DNA of 12,821 bases from Prosthecobacter sp. (GCA_025869455.1 JAOZVT010000364.1:1-12821), one strand, 5' to 3'; shown: positions 1-7,358, counted from the stretch's first letter. Notes: generated by a model from the letters alone, not told the origin. Translations and numbers: made by a program.

Positions 1-1648
1 CTTCCACCACGGCCTGATCCAGCTTCAGCAGCTTCCGCATCAAGATCGTTTCTCCTGCTGGCGGCACCTTTCCAGGCTTGGCAGAGTCTCCCCAAATCCA
101 CTTGCCCTGGAGGTGGATTTGCTTGGCCAATTCAGGATCCGCTTTCCCACGGAAGACGGAGGCATCCATCTTGTCAGGGGCCGCTCCCGTGAGCCTCCAG
201 ACACCATCCATGAATTGTTCAGCGGTTAACCGTTTGGCCCGAACAGCCTTAAAAACATAGGCCCCATCCTTTGTGCCCGGCTCCTCGATTTCGCCCTGAG
301 ACTGATAGATCTGCGAGGTGGCGATCAAGGTCAGCGTCTGCTTCAAATCGTAGCCGTTTGCTTGCAAATCAGACGCCAGATAATCCAGCAAATCCGCATC
401 CCACGGAGGACTCTGCATCGCGTCCAAAGGATGCACAAGGCCGCGTCCCATCAGGCGCTGCCAGAGACGATTCACCATCGTGCGGGTGAAGCGCCCATTT
501 TCAGGATGAGTCATCAAAGCGGCTAACTGCTTCAGTCTTTCAGCACGCGGTGCAGATGCCTCCACCTGCCCCAATTCTGGGAAAAGCCAGGAGGCTTGAG
601 CTTGCCTGCCCACAGGTTTATCACAGCGCGAAATTTCCAGTGGTCGTTCAGAATAGATGGCCGCCAAGCCATAGGCTTCATCCAACTTCCACCGATCCAC
701 AAAGCTGTCATGACAGGAGGCACACTTCAGATTGATGCCCAAAAAGGACTGCCCCACACTCTGGGCAAACTGGATCTCCACGGTCTGACCTGCGCTCACC
801 TCCCCACGCCATTTGATCCCATCTATAAAACCGCGACTTTCATCCGTGGGTGGGGCTATCAACTCACGGGTAAATTGATCAAACGGTTTGTTAGACACCA
901 GCGCATCATAGAGCCATTTGCTGATCTGCTTTCGCCCGCCCGTGATGAATCCCGTGCCGCCGTAGTAATTACGCAGCAGATCATTCCAGAAGGTGAGCCA
1001 ATGCTCCGCGTAATCGACATCACGACTCAACAGACGGTGGATCAAACGCTCCCGCTTATCCACCCCCTGCTCAGCCTGGAATGCGGCCAATTCCTCAGGA
1101 GTCGGCAAGAGCCCAATGAGATCCAGGGAAGCCCGACGCAAAAAAGCCGCATCCGTTAAGGGCGCAGGTCGGGGTAGCTTGTGTTCGGCCAAATACTGAT
1201 CCAGCAGGCGATCCACCGGATTGGATCTTCCCGCAACCACGGGTGGCAAGCTCACCTGACGAGGTTTGAGTGGTGGTTCATACGCTGGCTTTTTGAAGGC
1301 AAAACCAGATTCCCAGCTCATGCCTTCTTCCAACCATTGCTGAAGCAGCGTGATCTCATCCTTCGTTAGACCAGCCCCCTTGGGCGGCATTCTCACATCC
1401 TCATCGTCACTGCGGATGACCTCTAACAACGCACTTTGATGCGGTCGCTTCAGATCCACCACAGCTCCATTCTCGCTGCCTTCTAATAAGGCCGCACGAT
1501 CATTCATGGAAAAGCCACCCTTCTTTTTATCCCCGGTGTGGCATTCAGCACAATGCTTGCGCAAAAGCGGGACGACCTGATGAGCAAAGTCCACAGCGGC
1601 CCAGGCGGGCAGCGCAGACAAAGTCAGAAGACAGAGTGTCGTTTTCAT
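1..1648 (-). CDS. DUF1549/DUF1553 (PSCyt1-PSCyt2-PSD1) secreted cytochrome-type protein, partial
   Basis: The frame is open from the ATG at 1648 to the left edge: 549 residues with no stop, so the C-terminus is missing. Residues 1-18 form a signal peptide ending in AWA, implying export. A haem-binding CAECH (C33, C36, H37) and a downstream MPP (M87) as possible distal ligand mark the planctomycete cytochrome c domain (PSCyt1). A DUF1549 domain follows at about 145-315 and ends with a second CxxCH (CASCH, 309-313). DUF1553 starts near 376 with MVNRLWQRLMGRGLV and the following WDADLLDYLA. The two DUF domains are only about 65 residues apart, so this is the compact form without a lectin-like insert. 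In Planctomycetes/Verrucomicrobia such genes usually precede a DUF1501 gene and have been linked to polysaccharide or sulfatase pathways; that partner would lie beyond the left edge. The role here is unproven. No clear Shine-Dalgarno precedes the ATG. Confidence 0.93.
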   Translation of the reverse strand, partial: MKTTLCLLTLSALPAWAAVDFAHQVVPLLRKHCAECHTGDKKKGGFSMNDRAALLEGSENGAVVDLKRPHQSALLEVIRSDDEDVRMPPKGAGLTKDEITLLQQWLEEGMSWESGFAFKKPAYEPPLKPRQVSLPPVVAGRSNPVDRLLDQYLAEHKLPRPAPLTDAAFLRRASLDLIGLLPTPEELAAFQAEQGVDKRERLIHRLLSRDVDYAEHWLTFWNDLLRNYYGGTGFITGGRKQISKWLYDALVSNKPFDQFTRELIAPPTDESRGFIDGIKWRGEVSAGQTVEIQFAQSVGQSFLGINLKCASCHDSFVDRWKLDEAYGLAAIYSERPLEISRCDKPVGRQAQASWLFPELGQVEASAPRAERLKQLAALMTHPENGRFTRTMVNRLWQRLMGRGLVHPLDAMQSPPWDADLLDYLASDLQANGYDLKQTLTLIATSQIYQSQGEIEEPGTKDGAYVFKAVRAKRLTAEQFMDGVWRLTGAAPDKMDASVFRGKADPELAKQIHLQGKWIWGDSAKPGKVPPAGETILMRKLLKLDQAVVE

Positions 1649-1863
1649 AGAATGGCTGGATGACCTGAACTCAAAGTTGGATGGGAGACAGGCTTGTCAC
1701 TCCATCGAAACGACCCTTCGGGCTCGAAAACATCAGCAAACTTTGTGTCGAATGCAGCAATTCAGCCAACTTTCCCCAAAACTGGATTTACTCCCCCTAA
1801 CGAGCCTCTCTTTCTAAAACTAGATTTTGCAGCGGAGATTTTGCATGATCGTGACTCCGCTCT
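1649..1863. promoter_or_regulatory. divergent intergenic region with tandem AGATTTTGCA repeat and leader hairpin
   Basis: This spacer separates two divergent genes and should hold both promoters, although no convincing -35/-10 pair stands out. It contains two perfect copies of AGATTTTGCA (1822-1831 and 1836-1845) with a 4-bp GCGG spacer, giving a 14-bp period. The inverted repeat AGCGGAG (1831-1837) / CTCCGCT (1855-1861) ends two bases before the first ATG of the rightward gene. Both look like regulatory sites, but no known regulator can be named. Confidence 0.4.
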
Positions 1864-2631
1864 ATGAATGTCGGCGGTTCCACCATGCGCTATCTTTTGC
1901 ACGAACATCCAGCCTTTCCTGAGTTGCTCTCCAAAGAGGATTTATTCCTTTTGGTGGAACGCGGCTCCCTGGCGCGTGGAGACCTCTGCACGGATACAGC
2001 AAGTGGCCGTGATCATACCGTGGGAGATGTCATCAATGGCATGCGCCCGCCGACGGCTCGTTCCCTGTCACGCCTGAATCGCCCTGCCTACCGGGAAATA
2101 CGGGCGGATGTTCCCGGTGAGGAACCTGAGATGGAAGAGCTGGAAGAGGAAGTGGAGGAAGAAATCGAAGATCTGGATTTACGGCGCTACACGCCCGCAG
2201 GGGAACTGATCATGCATCAGTCGCATCCTTCCTGGCTAGGTTATGGGAAGGCCTTGTTCCTGGTTCTGCTGCTGATCATCACCACTGGGATGTTGGTTCA
2301 AATTGAGCCTGTGTTTGCTCTTATGAGCGGGCTTTCCGCCTTAGCTTTGCTGATCATCATCGGCATTGGGCGTGCCTCCCGAGATTACATGGTCACGGAG
2401 GAGCGGGTGGAAGTGGTTTGGGGCATCATGGGACGGAGTTCCAAAGAGGTGCGGATTTGCGATATCCGCAGCATTGATGTGCACCAAAGCGGGCTGAAAG
2501 GGCTGCTAGGTCTTGGCAGCGTGGATTTCTCATCCGCCGCCAATGCGGGTATCGAGATACAGTTCCGCGACATCCGCCGGGCGCATCAAGTCAAAGAATT
2601 GGTTAGGCAGCTTCAGCGTGAAAACGCGTGA
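1864..2631 (+). CDS. membrane protein with N-terminal GYF-2-like region and C-terminal bacterial PH domain
   Basis: The product is 255 residues from the ATG at 1864; an in-frame ATG at 1885 (starting MRYLLHEHP) is an equally credible start, and neither has a strong ribosome binding site. Residues 15-60 contain a pattern (LLSKEDLFLLVERGSLARGDL) resembling the short GYF_2/DUF4339 domain found at the N-terminus of many verrucomicrobial membrane proteins; this match is by pattern only. A very acidic linker spans 86-105. Two hydrophobic segments (about 129-147 and 150-168) form a transmembrane hairpin. Residues 172-253 resemble the bPH_2 (YdbS/DUF304) fold: YMVTEERVEVVWGIMGR, then an IRSIDV strand and GLLGLGSVDF. 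Such proteins are thought to act at the membrane as scaffolds; the ligand is unknown. It stands alone, convergent with the beta-propeller gene 21 bp away. Confidence 0.8.
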   Translation: MNVGGSTMRYLLHEHPAFPELLSKEDLFLLVERGSLARGDLCTDTASGRDHTVGDVINGMRPPTARSLSRLNRPAYREIRADVPGEEPEMEELEEEVEEEIEDLDLRRYTPAGELIMHQSHPSWLGYGKALFLVLLLIITTGMLVQIEPVFALMSGLSALALLIIIGIGRASRDYMVTEERVEVVWGIMGRSSKEVRICDIRSIDVHQSGLKGLLGLGSVDFSSAANAGIEIQFRDIRRAHQVKELVRQLQRENA

Positions 2632-2656
2632 AGCTGAAAAACCCGACCAGCTTCAC
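2628..2656. terminator. 9-bp inverted repeat between convergent genes (putative bidirectional terminator)
   Basis: GTGAAGCTG (2628-2636) pairs perfectly with CAGCTTCAC (2648-2656) around an 11-base loop. The stem covers the stop codons of both convergent genes (TGA at 2629-2631 on + and at 2653-2655 on -). On the minus strand the stem is followed by GCGTTTT, giving a short U tract; on the plus strand there is none. An overlapping alternative hairpin uses AGCTTCA at 2609-2615 with TGAAGCT at 2629-2635. Confidence 0.45.
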
Positions 2657-3939
2657 TTACCTGCGCGGATGCAATAAACCGCTTTGTCACTGCGGAGAAT
2701 GAGTCTGTCTCCTGAGACGGCAGGCGTGCCGTGGAACTGCGAATCGTCACCTGCGATGACATTGTGAGCCAGCTTCTCAAAGGTCGGTTTAGCCGAGACG
2801 ACATAGGTGCCGCCACGACGTGAGACACAGAACAGGCGATCTCCGATCAAGACTGGTGAGGCGTAGAAGGGCTTGCCTTTACCACGACCGCCGCCGCTTT
2901 CGATGACACGTTCGCGGAAGACATCTTCCCCGGTCTTGGCATCCATGCAGATGGCGAAGCCTTGATCATTGACGACGTAGAGACGGCCATCATGCAGGAC
3001 GGGCGTGGGCACATAAGAGCTGGTTTTGCTGCTCCATAAGATATGGGTTTCCGTCACGTCTCCCTGGCCACCTAGCTTGATGGCGGTGCTGCCTTGCGTG
3101 GGATATCCGCCAAAAAGATAAGCACGATCTTGGTCCTGAATCAGCACGGGCGAGATGTTCCCCGGCAGGTTGTGAGTGGCAAACCAACGCATTTTGCCGG
3201 TTTCAGGATTCATGCCCCAGATTTCCTGAGCCAGGGCAAAAACGAGATCCGTGCGGCCATTGGTTTCGATGATCGAAGGGGTGCTATAGGCCAGATCAAT
3301 CATGTCCCCGCCCGCTTTCCAGAGTTCCTTGCCCGTCTTCTTATCCAGGGCAATGAGGGCCTTGCTCTCATCGGTGGCATTGATGATGACGGTGTCTTTA
3401 TAAAGGATGGGGCTACCGCCCGATCCCCAGCGGCGGCTGCATGATCCCGTCCCAAGTGGGGTGTGCCAGAGCTGACGCCCCTCCAGATCAAAGGCATAAG
3501 CACCGCTTTTCCCAAAGAATACATACACGTTTTCACCATCGCTGACGGGTGTGTGGGTGGCGTAACCGTGCTCGGTGATGAACCCTTCATACGGGTCTTC
3601 AGTGGCAGACGAGGCCACCACGGCCTCCCACATTTTATGCCCATCGGCCAGGCTGAGGCAGACCAAATGACGCTGCAATTTGCTCATGTCCTTGGCCCCT
3701 TCCTTATCCCCATAGCCTGACCATGAGGTAAAGAGGACTTTATCTCCCACCACAATGGGGCTGGAGGAACCGGGTCCGGGGGACACAAATTTCCACGCCA
3801 GGTTCTCAGACTCGCTCCAGGTCAGGGGCACCTTGGATTCCTTCACCACCGCAGCCCCTGTGGGACCTAGAAAACGGGGCCAATCAGTGGCCTGAGCAGT
3901 CAATACTGATGCGAGAAGGAGGAGAAACGGGAATTTCAT
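2653..3939 (-). CDS. secreted PQQ-like beta-propeller repeat protein
   Basis: The product is 428 residues from the ATG at 3939. The frame stays open upstream for 83 more codons, but MKFPFLLLLASVLTAQA is a clean signal peptide (cleavage after residue 17), so this ATG is preferred. The mature protein begins TDWPRFLGP, the usual start of verrucomicrobial and planctomycetal PQQ-like propellers. Repeated blades show an alternation of SPIVVGDKVLF-like strands and A-x-D-x-x-TGKELW turns (ALDKKTGKELW, GMNPETGKMRW, CMDAKTGEDVF), the hallmark of PQQ/YVTN-type propellers. PQQ-dehydrogenase catalytic motifs are not evident, so the fold is more likely a structural or binding scaffold than a dehydrogenase; this is inference. 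Cell location is periplasmic. A 15-codon upstream ORF overlaps the start (see findings). No Shine-Dalgarno is visible. Confidence 0.9.
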   Translation of the reverse strand: MKFPFLLLLASVLTAQATDWPRFLGPTGAAVVKESKVPLTWSESENLAWKFVSPGPGSSSPIVVGDKVLFTSWSGYGDKEGAKDMSKLQRHLVCLSLADGHKMWEAVVASSATEDPYEGFITEHGYATHTPVSDGENVYVFFGKSGAYAFDLEGRQLWHTPLGTGSCSRRWGSGGSPILYKDTVIINATDESKALIALDKKTGKELWKAGGDMIDLAYSTPSIIETNGRTDLVFALAQEIWGMNPETGKMRWFATHNLPGNISPVLIQDQDRAYLFGGYPTQGSTAIKLGGQGDVTETHILWSSKTSSYVPTPVLHDGRLYVVNDQGFAICMDAKTGEDVFRERVIESGGGRGKGKPFYASPVLIGDRLFCVSRRGGTYVVSAKPTFEKLAHNVIAGDDSQFHGTPAVSGDRLILRSDKAVYCIRAGK

Positions 3940-4075
3940 GACGGGTGTTGAAACTGAGGAGGGCTGCAAAAGTTGCGTAACATACGCCGGGGCCTTCGGA
4001 TTCAGTTGCGCTGAGATTTCCTCCTTTAGATGCCCTATAAAACCCGGATTCCGCGATTCAGTGCGAGACAGCGGC

Positions 4076-4096
4076 AAAAAAGCCTGAGTCTCAGGC
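4076..4096 (-). terminator. leftward intrinsic-terminator-like hairpin with T6
   Basis: On the minus strand the sequence reads GCCTGA-GAC-TCAGGC followed directly by TTTTTT. The DNA symmetry extends to 7 bp arms around one central base. This is the canonical form of an intrinsic terminator, but no coding gene on the minus strand lies immediately upstream of it. It sits about 135 bp before the beta-propeller start, so it could shield that gene, attenuate its leader, or end a small RNA. Confidence 0.5.
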
Positions 4097-4271
4097 GGTT
4101 CGGAGACTGAGGGGCTGTATTTAAAATACTGGACCGACAGGCATCGAGCCGAATGAGGCCAGGATTTGCAGCCGATGGCCGTGATCAATCGCGGAGCTCG
4201 GGTTAAAGGCAGCGACAGTCAAGAAGGATAAGCTCTTGCCTCCCGGCTGCGGATGGCTACCATCGTTTTGT

Positions 4272-4290
4272 TATTTCCAAGGTGGAAATA
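4272..4290 (+). promoter_or_regulatory. 8-3-8 inverted repeat upstream of the three-gene operon
   Basis: TATTTCCA-AGG-TGGAAATA is a perfect 8-bp inverted repeat with a 3-base centre, lying 29 bp before the GTG start at 4320. It is followed by GCACCC and then six T residues (4297-4302). The symmetry suits a dimeric repressor operator. As RNA it would form a hairpin, but the gap to the T run makes it a poor classical terminator, although an attenuator in the operon leader is possible. Confidence 0.4.
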
Positions 4291-4319
4291 GCACCCTTTT
4301 TTGTCCTATTCTCAATTCT

Positions 4320-5033
4320 GTGAACCTCGCGCTCGTGTCCGGCTGTTGGTTGTGGCTAAGCGGGCTGGCGTTGCTAGCCCCCGCGAAGTCCATGTCTGCG
4401 GCTGAGCCTGACCCAAAACGCACGCTGGACATGACACGCTTGGCGTTTCAACGCAGCATTGTGGAAGCCAGCCTTGCCCCGCTCAAAAAGCATCTTTCTG
4501 AGTTGATACTCCTGGAAAAAAGCCGAGCCGAAGCTCGGGACTACACGGGTGCCATTGAAGCACGTGACCTACGCAAGCGCCTGGAAACCGAATTAGAGCG
4601 CTTAGCCAAAGAGCTTCTGCTTTTGCAGACACGCGAGCAAGCCATCAAATCCAGCCTGCTCCCAGACCGGATTCGGCTGCCGATTGACGCCGCCAACCTG
4701 ACGGGTGTACATCGTGAAGGAGGCCTGCTCACAGGCTGGTCCAAGCCTGGAGCCTCGGCGGAATGGAAGCTGGATAACCTTCCCCCAGGCGGCTACGAGG
4801 TCATCTTGCGCTACCGCTGTACGCCCCTGGAAGGCGGCTCACTGACCGTGCAAGAAACCCGTTTCAGCCTGATGGCAGATGTGGAAACCACCCTCAAAGG
4901 CCCGCAAGAAAAGAACTTGGGCACCCTGAAAATCACGGATGGTTCCGGCCCACTAAAAATCAGCGCGCGCACCGTTTTAAAAGACAACCTCATGCAACTC
5001 CTGGCCGTGGATCTGGTGCCAGCTAGCAAATGA
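4320..5033 (+). CDS. secreted coiled-coil plus beta-sandwich-like protein, first gene of a coupled three-gene operon
   Basis: I do not recognise a named family. The product is 237 residues from the GTG at 4320, chosen because it gives a good signal peptide (hydrophobic 4-21, likely cleavage near SMSA/AEP, residue 27). A TTG at 4236 would add 28 residues in front and spoil it. Residues 50-113 are a charged helix or coiled coil rich in E, R, K and L, with a DYTGAIEARDLRKRLE segment. Residues 117-234 look like a single beta-rich module of carbohydrate-binding/galactose-binding type: LLTGWSKPGASAEWKL, then LPPGGYEVILRYRC. The same AEW...PG-Y pattern recurs in the next gene. The stop overlaps the next start by ATGA (5030-5033), implying translational coupling. 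Function unknown; the location is periplasmic or extracellular. Confidence 0.72.
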   Translation: MNLALVSGCWLWLSGLALLAPAKSMSAAEPDPKRTLDMTRLAFQRSIVEASLAPLKKHLSELILLEKSRAEARDYTGAIEARDLRKRLETELERLAKELLLLQTREQAIKSSLLPDRIRLPIDAANLTGVHREGGLLTGWSKPGASAEWKLDNLPPGGYEVILRYRCTPLEGGSLTVQETRFSLMADVETTLKGPQEKNLGTLKITDGSGPLKISARTVLKDNLMQLLAVDLVPASK

Positions 5034-6538
5034 TGATCCCCGTCCCCACCATCCACCTTCGCAAACTCAGCGTCCTCACCTGCTGCGGGTTCTTTGCTTC
5101 AGCGACTGTGGCGCAAACCACCACAGACCCGGCTCCTTTGGCCGTGGCCCGCGCTGTTTTTTTGCGCCAAGTCATGACGGATTCTCAAACGCTGACGGAT
5201 CAATATGAACGTGCGCTTGCCAAAGTGGAGCAGGAACTGGCGGAGGTTGCCGATTACGAAGAAGCACGCCTAGTCAAGCAACGCCGGGCCGAGCTGAAAG
5301 CACTCTATCCCACCAATGATGTCGGTATAGCCCAGTCGCTGGCCTTTCCACTCTTGCCAGCGCAGGCACGTTTCATTGGCTCCGCCGAAGCTCGGGGGGA
5401 TTTGATCACCGGATGGCGCACCAATGGCAGTGGGGCAGAATGGACCAATCTGCGCGTCTCCCCTGGCAAATACTACCTAGAGTTGGAGGCCAATTTGGTG
5501 GAACTGCCCTCCCTTCCTGGAACCTTGGTGCCAGGGCGCTCCCAGCCCCAGGAGAGTGCGTTGTTTGAGTTTTTCGAGGTCTCCCTCCTTGCTGGGGCGG
5601 CTGAAAATCGACGTTCCTTTGAGGTCAAACTCAGCCACGACGACACCACCTTTGAATCCATCCAAGTGGGTCCTGTCAACTTCACCCGTACGCCCATCAC
5701 GCTGCGGCTCACGGCAGCTTCTGGTTACCCAGGGAATCTGCTGCGCATTCGCAATCTCAGACTCTTGCCCGCCTTTGTCGAAGCGCCCACCATTGCGACC
5801 CCAGCGCCTGAAGGGCCTACTTTAGACGAGCTTAAAAAGTCCATGAACGAAGCTTTGGCCGAAGTTCAAAAGCCCATCTTGGAGAGCTACCTCGAAAGTC
5901 TTCGCAGCCTAGCAGGCGCAAACCCTGCGCTGAAAGACGCCACCGATGCGGAAACGAAACGCCTGCTCAAGCTCATGGAAAACAGTCGCGGCCAAGCTGC
6001 TGGCCCGCTGAGAATTTTAGGCAACAATGGGGGCCTCAATGGCTTTGAGGATCTGGATGGTGCACGGTTCGTGGCAGATCCTGAAAATCGTGGAGACCGC
6101 TTCGTGGTGGAGCACGAAAACCGCCGCCTGACGGTTCGCCTGCTTTGGCTGCTCTGTGCCCCAGTCGATAGCAGTGACAAAGCCAGCAGTAATGCCTTTG
6201 CCAAACACTTTGGACTGGGGGATAGCGACGTCTCCTCCCTGGGCCGAACCGCGCAGGAATTCACAGCAGGTTATCTGGAAGGTAAGGCTCTGCGGATTCT
6301 CATACGCCCGACCAAAAACAAAGATGGCACCTCAAATGCGCTGGTCTTTCTGCCTGAAATCGGCCTTTACCAAAACGTTCTGGTGGATCAGGGACTGGCC
6401 GCAGTCGTTTCTCCCAAAGACCGTCGTGGCATGATGGAAAACGGCTTGTTTGAATCCCTCCAAGAACGCGAAGATGCGGCCAAAAGACAAAAACCTGCTC
6501 CCGGTGCCTGGGGCTTATCGGAGGCGTCATCAAAATGA
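5030..6538 (+). CDS. secreted coiled-coil/beta-module protein with degenerate staphylococcal-nuclease-like C-terminal domain
   Basis: The product is 502 residues from the ATG at 5030 (a second ATG follows at once). A signal peptide ends near TVA/QT (residue 28). A charged helix at 48-92 contains VADYEEARLVKQRRAELK, echoing the first gene. Residues 112-247 form a beta-rich module with LITGWRTNGSGAEW and VSPGKYYLELEANL. A second helical stretch spans 264-318. Residues 335-497 match the order of motifs of a thermonuclease (SNase/OB) domain: VRLLWLLCAPV (369-379), a helical GRTAQEFTAGYLEGKALRI, then NALVF, YQNVLVDQGLAAV and a final GAWG. The catalytic acids expected in the xDxPE loop are replaced (L375/C376 and V379), and the arginine after DYG is T434, so nuclease activity is unlikely. 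ATGA overlaps join it to both neighbours. The SNase assignment is by motif order only and needs a profile search. Confidence 0.85.
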   Translation: MMIPVPTIHLRKLSVLTCCGFFASATVAQTTTDPAPLAVARAVFLRQVMTDSQTLTDQYERALAKVEQELAEVADYEEARLVKQRRAELKALYPTNDVGIAQSLAFPLLPAQARFIGSAEARGDLITGWRTNGSGAEWTNLRVSPGKYYLELEANLVELPSLPGTLVPGRSQPQESALFEFFEVSLLAGAAENRRSFEVKLSHDDTTFESIQVGPVNFTRTPITLRLTAASGYPGNLLRIRNLRLLPAFVEAPTIATPAPEGPTLDELKKSMNEALAEVQKPILESYLESLRSLAGANPALKDATDAETKRLLKLMENSRGQAAGPLRILGNNGGLNGFEDLDGARFVADPENRGDRFVVEHENRRLTVRLLWLLCAPVDSSDKASSNAFAKHFGLGDSDVSSLGRTAQEFTAGYLEGKALRILIRPTKNKDGTSNALVFLPEIGLYQNVLVDQGLAAVVSPKDRRGMMENGLFESLQEREDAAKRQKPAPGAWGLSEASSK

Positions 6539-7305
6539 ACCTGCGCATCTTTTTTCTGAGCCTGGCGCTCTTCATTCCACTTGTTGGTCAAGCGCAGGTA
6601 GCGCTTCCCGTGAACTCGGCTCCCGTGTCCGCCAGTGGAGAAAATTCACGGCTCCGGCAGATGGAAACCATCTACCAAATGCAATTGCGTAACAAGCATC
6701 TACCGCTGCTGAGCAAATACATTGTGGACTTGCAAAAGCTGGCCGCACAAGCCAGCGACCCAGCACCTTACCAAAAAGAAATCGAGCGTATCCAAGGCAT
6801 CATCAGCAGTGGCGGTGTGGTGGATCTAGCCGCAGCAGTGCAGTCACTGAAGACCCCTTCTGAGATCCCCATCACGCCGCCCATGCCGATGCCTGTGCGC
6901 AATACACGGGCCTTCATCGCCCTGACGCCAGCCCTGGCCCGCAGCATCAACCCGACGCCTGACAGCAGTGCCAGCCCCGAAGCCGCCGCAGTGGGTGAAA
7001 TGGACTGGCGGATCGAGCTGCTGCCTCCCGGCACCTATGACATCGTCTTAAACTACGCTTGTCCTGAATTGACCCAGCCTTTGCCCATCCAAGTTTCCCT
7101 GGGCAGTCAGCGCGTAGATGCCGTGCTGGATGCCAGCAAAGCCACTCCCGATGCGAATACCTATGGCCTGCATCGCCTAGGCCAGATCACGCTGACCACC
7201 GAAGCGCGTGGTGATACCCTGCGTTTCAGCGCCGGTGCCAAAGGCAGCAGTCAGCTCCTGCTGCGTCAGCTCGTCATCGCCCGCGCCCGCGCTGCGGCAA
7301 ACTGA
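6535..7305 (+). CDS. secreted protein, third gene of the coupled operon, same general architecture
   Basis: The product is 256 residues from the ATG at 6535, which overlaps the previous stop by ATGA. Residues 1-21 form a signal peptide (MNLRIFFLSLALFIPLVGQAQ). Residues 38-92 are helical and charged, a likely coiled coil. A Pro-rich linker at 108-122 leads to a beta-rich module (125-250) with MDWRIELLPPGTYDIVLNYAC, which matches the AEW...LPPGGYEVILRYRC segment of the first gene in the operon. This suggests the three proteins derive from duplication and act together, perhaps as a complex outside the cytoplasm. No catalytic motif is seen and I know no name for it. The gene ends 70 bp before the convergent hxlR-type gene. 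Confidence 0.8.
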   Translation: MNLRIFFLSLALFIPLVGQAQVALPVNSAPVSASGENSRLRQMETIYQMQLRNKHLPLLSKYIVDLQKLAAQASDPAPYQKEIERIQGIISSGGVVDLAAAVQSLKTPSEIPITPPMPMPVRNTRAFIALTPALARSINPTPDSSASPEAAAVGEMDWRIELLPPGTYDIVLNYACPELTQPLPIQVSLGSQRVDAVLDASKATPDANTYGLHRLGQITLTTEARGDTLRFSAGAKGSSQLLLRQLVIARARAAAN

Positions 7306-7358
7306 GAGCGCAGGCAGGAAGCGGACACGTTTTTTTCAACATCGCCCAGCGAGATCAC

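Larger units (their letters stand above)
3940..4319. other. 380-bp divergent intergenic region with several inverted repeats
   Basis: This spacer lies between the leftward beta-propeller gene and the rightward three-gene operon and contains no convincing full-length gene. It holds a 15-codon minus-strand ORF that overlaps the propeller start (3936-3983), a minus-strand hairpin with T6 (4076-4096), the AT-rich palindrome GTATTTAAAATAC (4117-4129), a small GATGG-CTA-CCATC hairpin (4252-4264) and the 8-3-8 inverted repeat at 4272-4290. Promoters for both directions must lie here, but no -35/-10 pair is convincing. Confidence 0.5.

Noticed and set aside
596..1159. 187-codon plus-strand ORF
   Set aside because: It is antisense to the DUF1549/DUF1553 gene, whose minus-strand translation holds clear haem and domain motifs.
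4017..4028. Perfect Shine-Dalgarno-like TAAAGGAGG on the minus strand
   Set aside because: No start codon lies 5-12 bases downstream, and the next ATG (3983) is too far away, so it is probably chance.
3940..4188. 83-codon N-terminal extension of the beta-propeller frame
   Set aside because: It has no recognisable sequence and would bury a clean signal peptide that begins at the internal ATG (3939).
5030..6538. Active secreted thermonuclease
   Set aside because: The acidic and arginine catalytic residues of the SNase site are replaced, so I call it a nuclease-like domain only.
7330..7336. T7 run after the three-gene operon as a rightward terminator
   Set aside because: No stable hairpin directly precedes the T run; only a 5-bp CTGCG/CGCAG pairing well upstream could be found.
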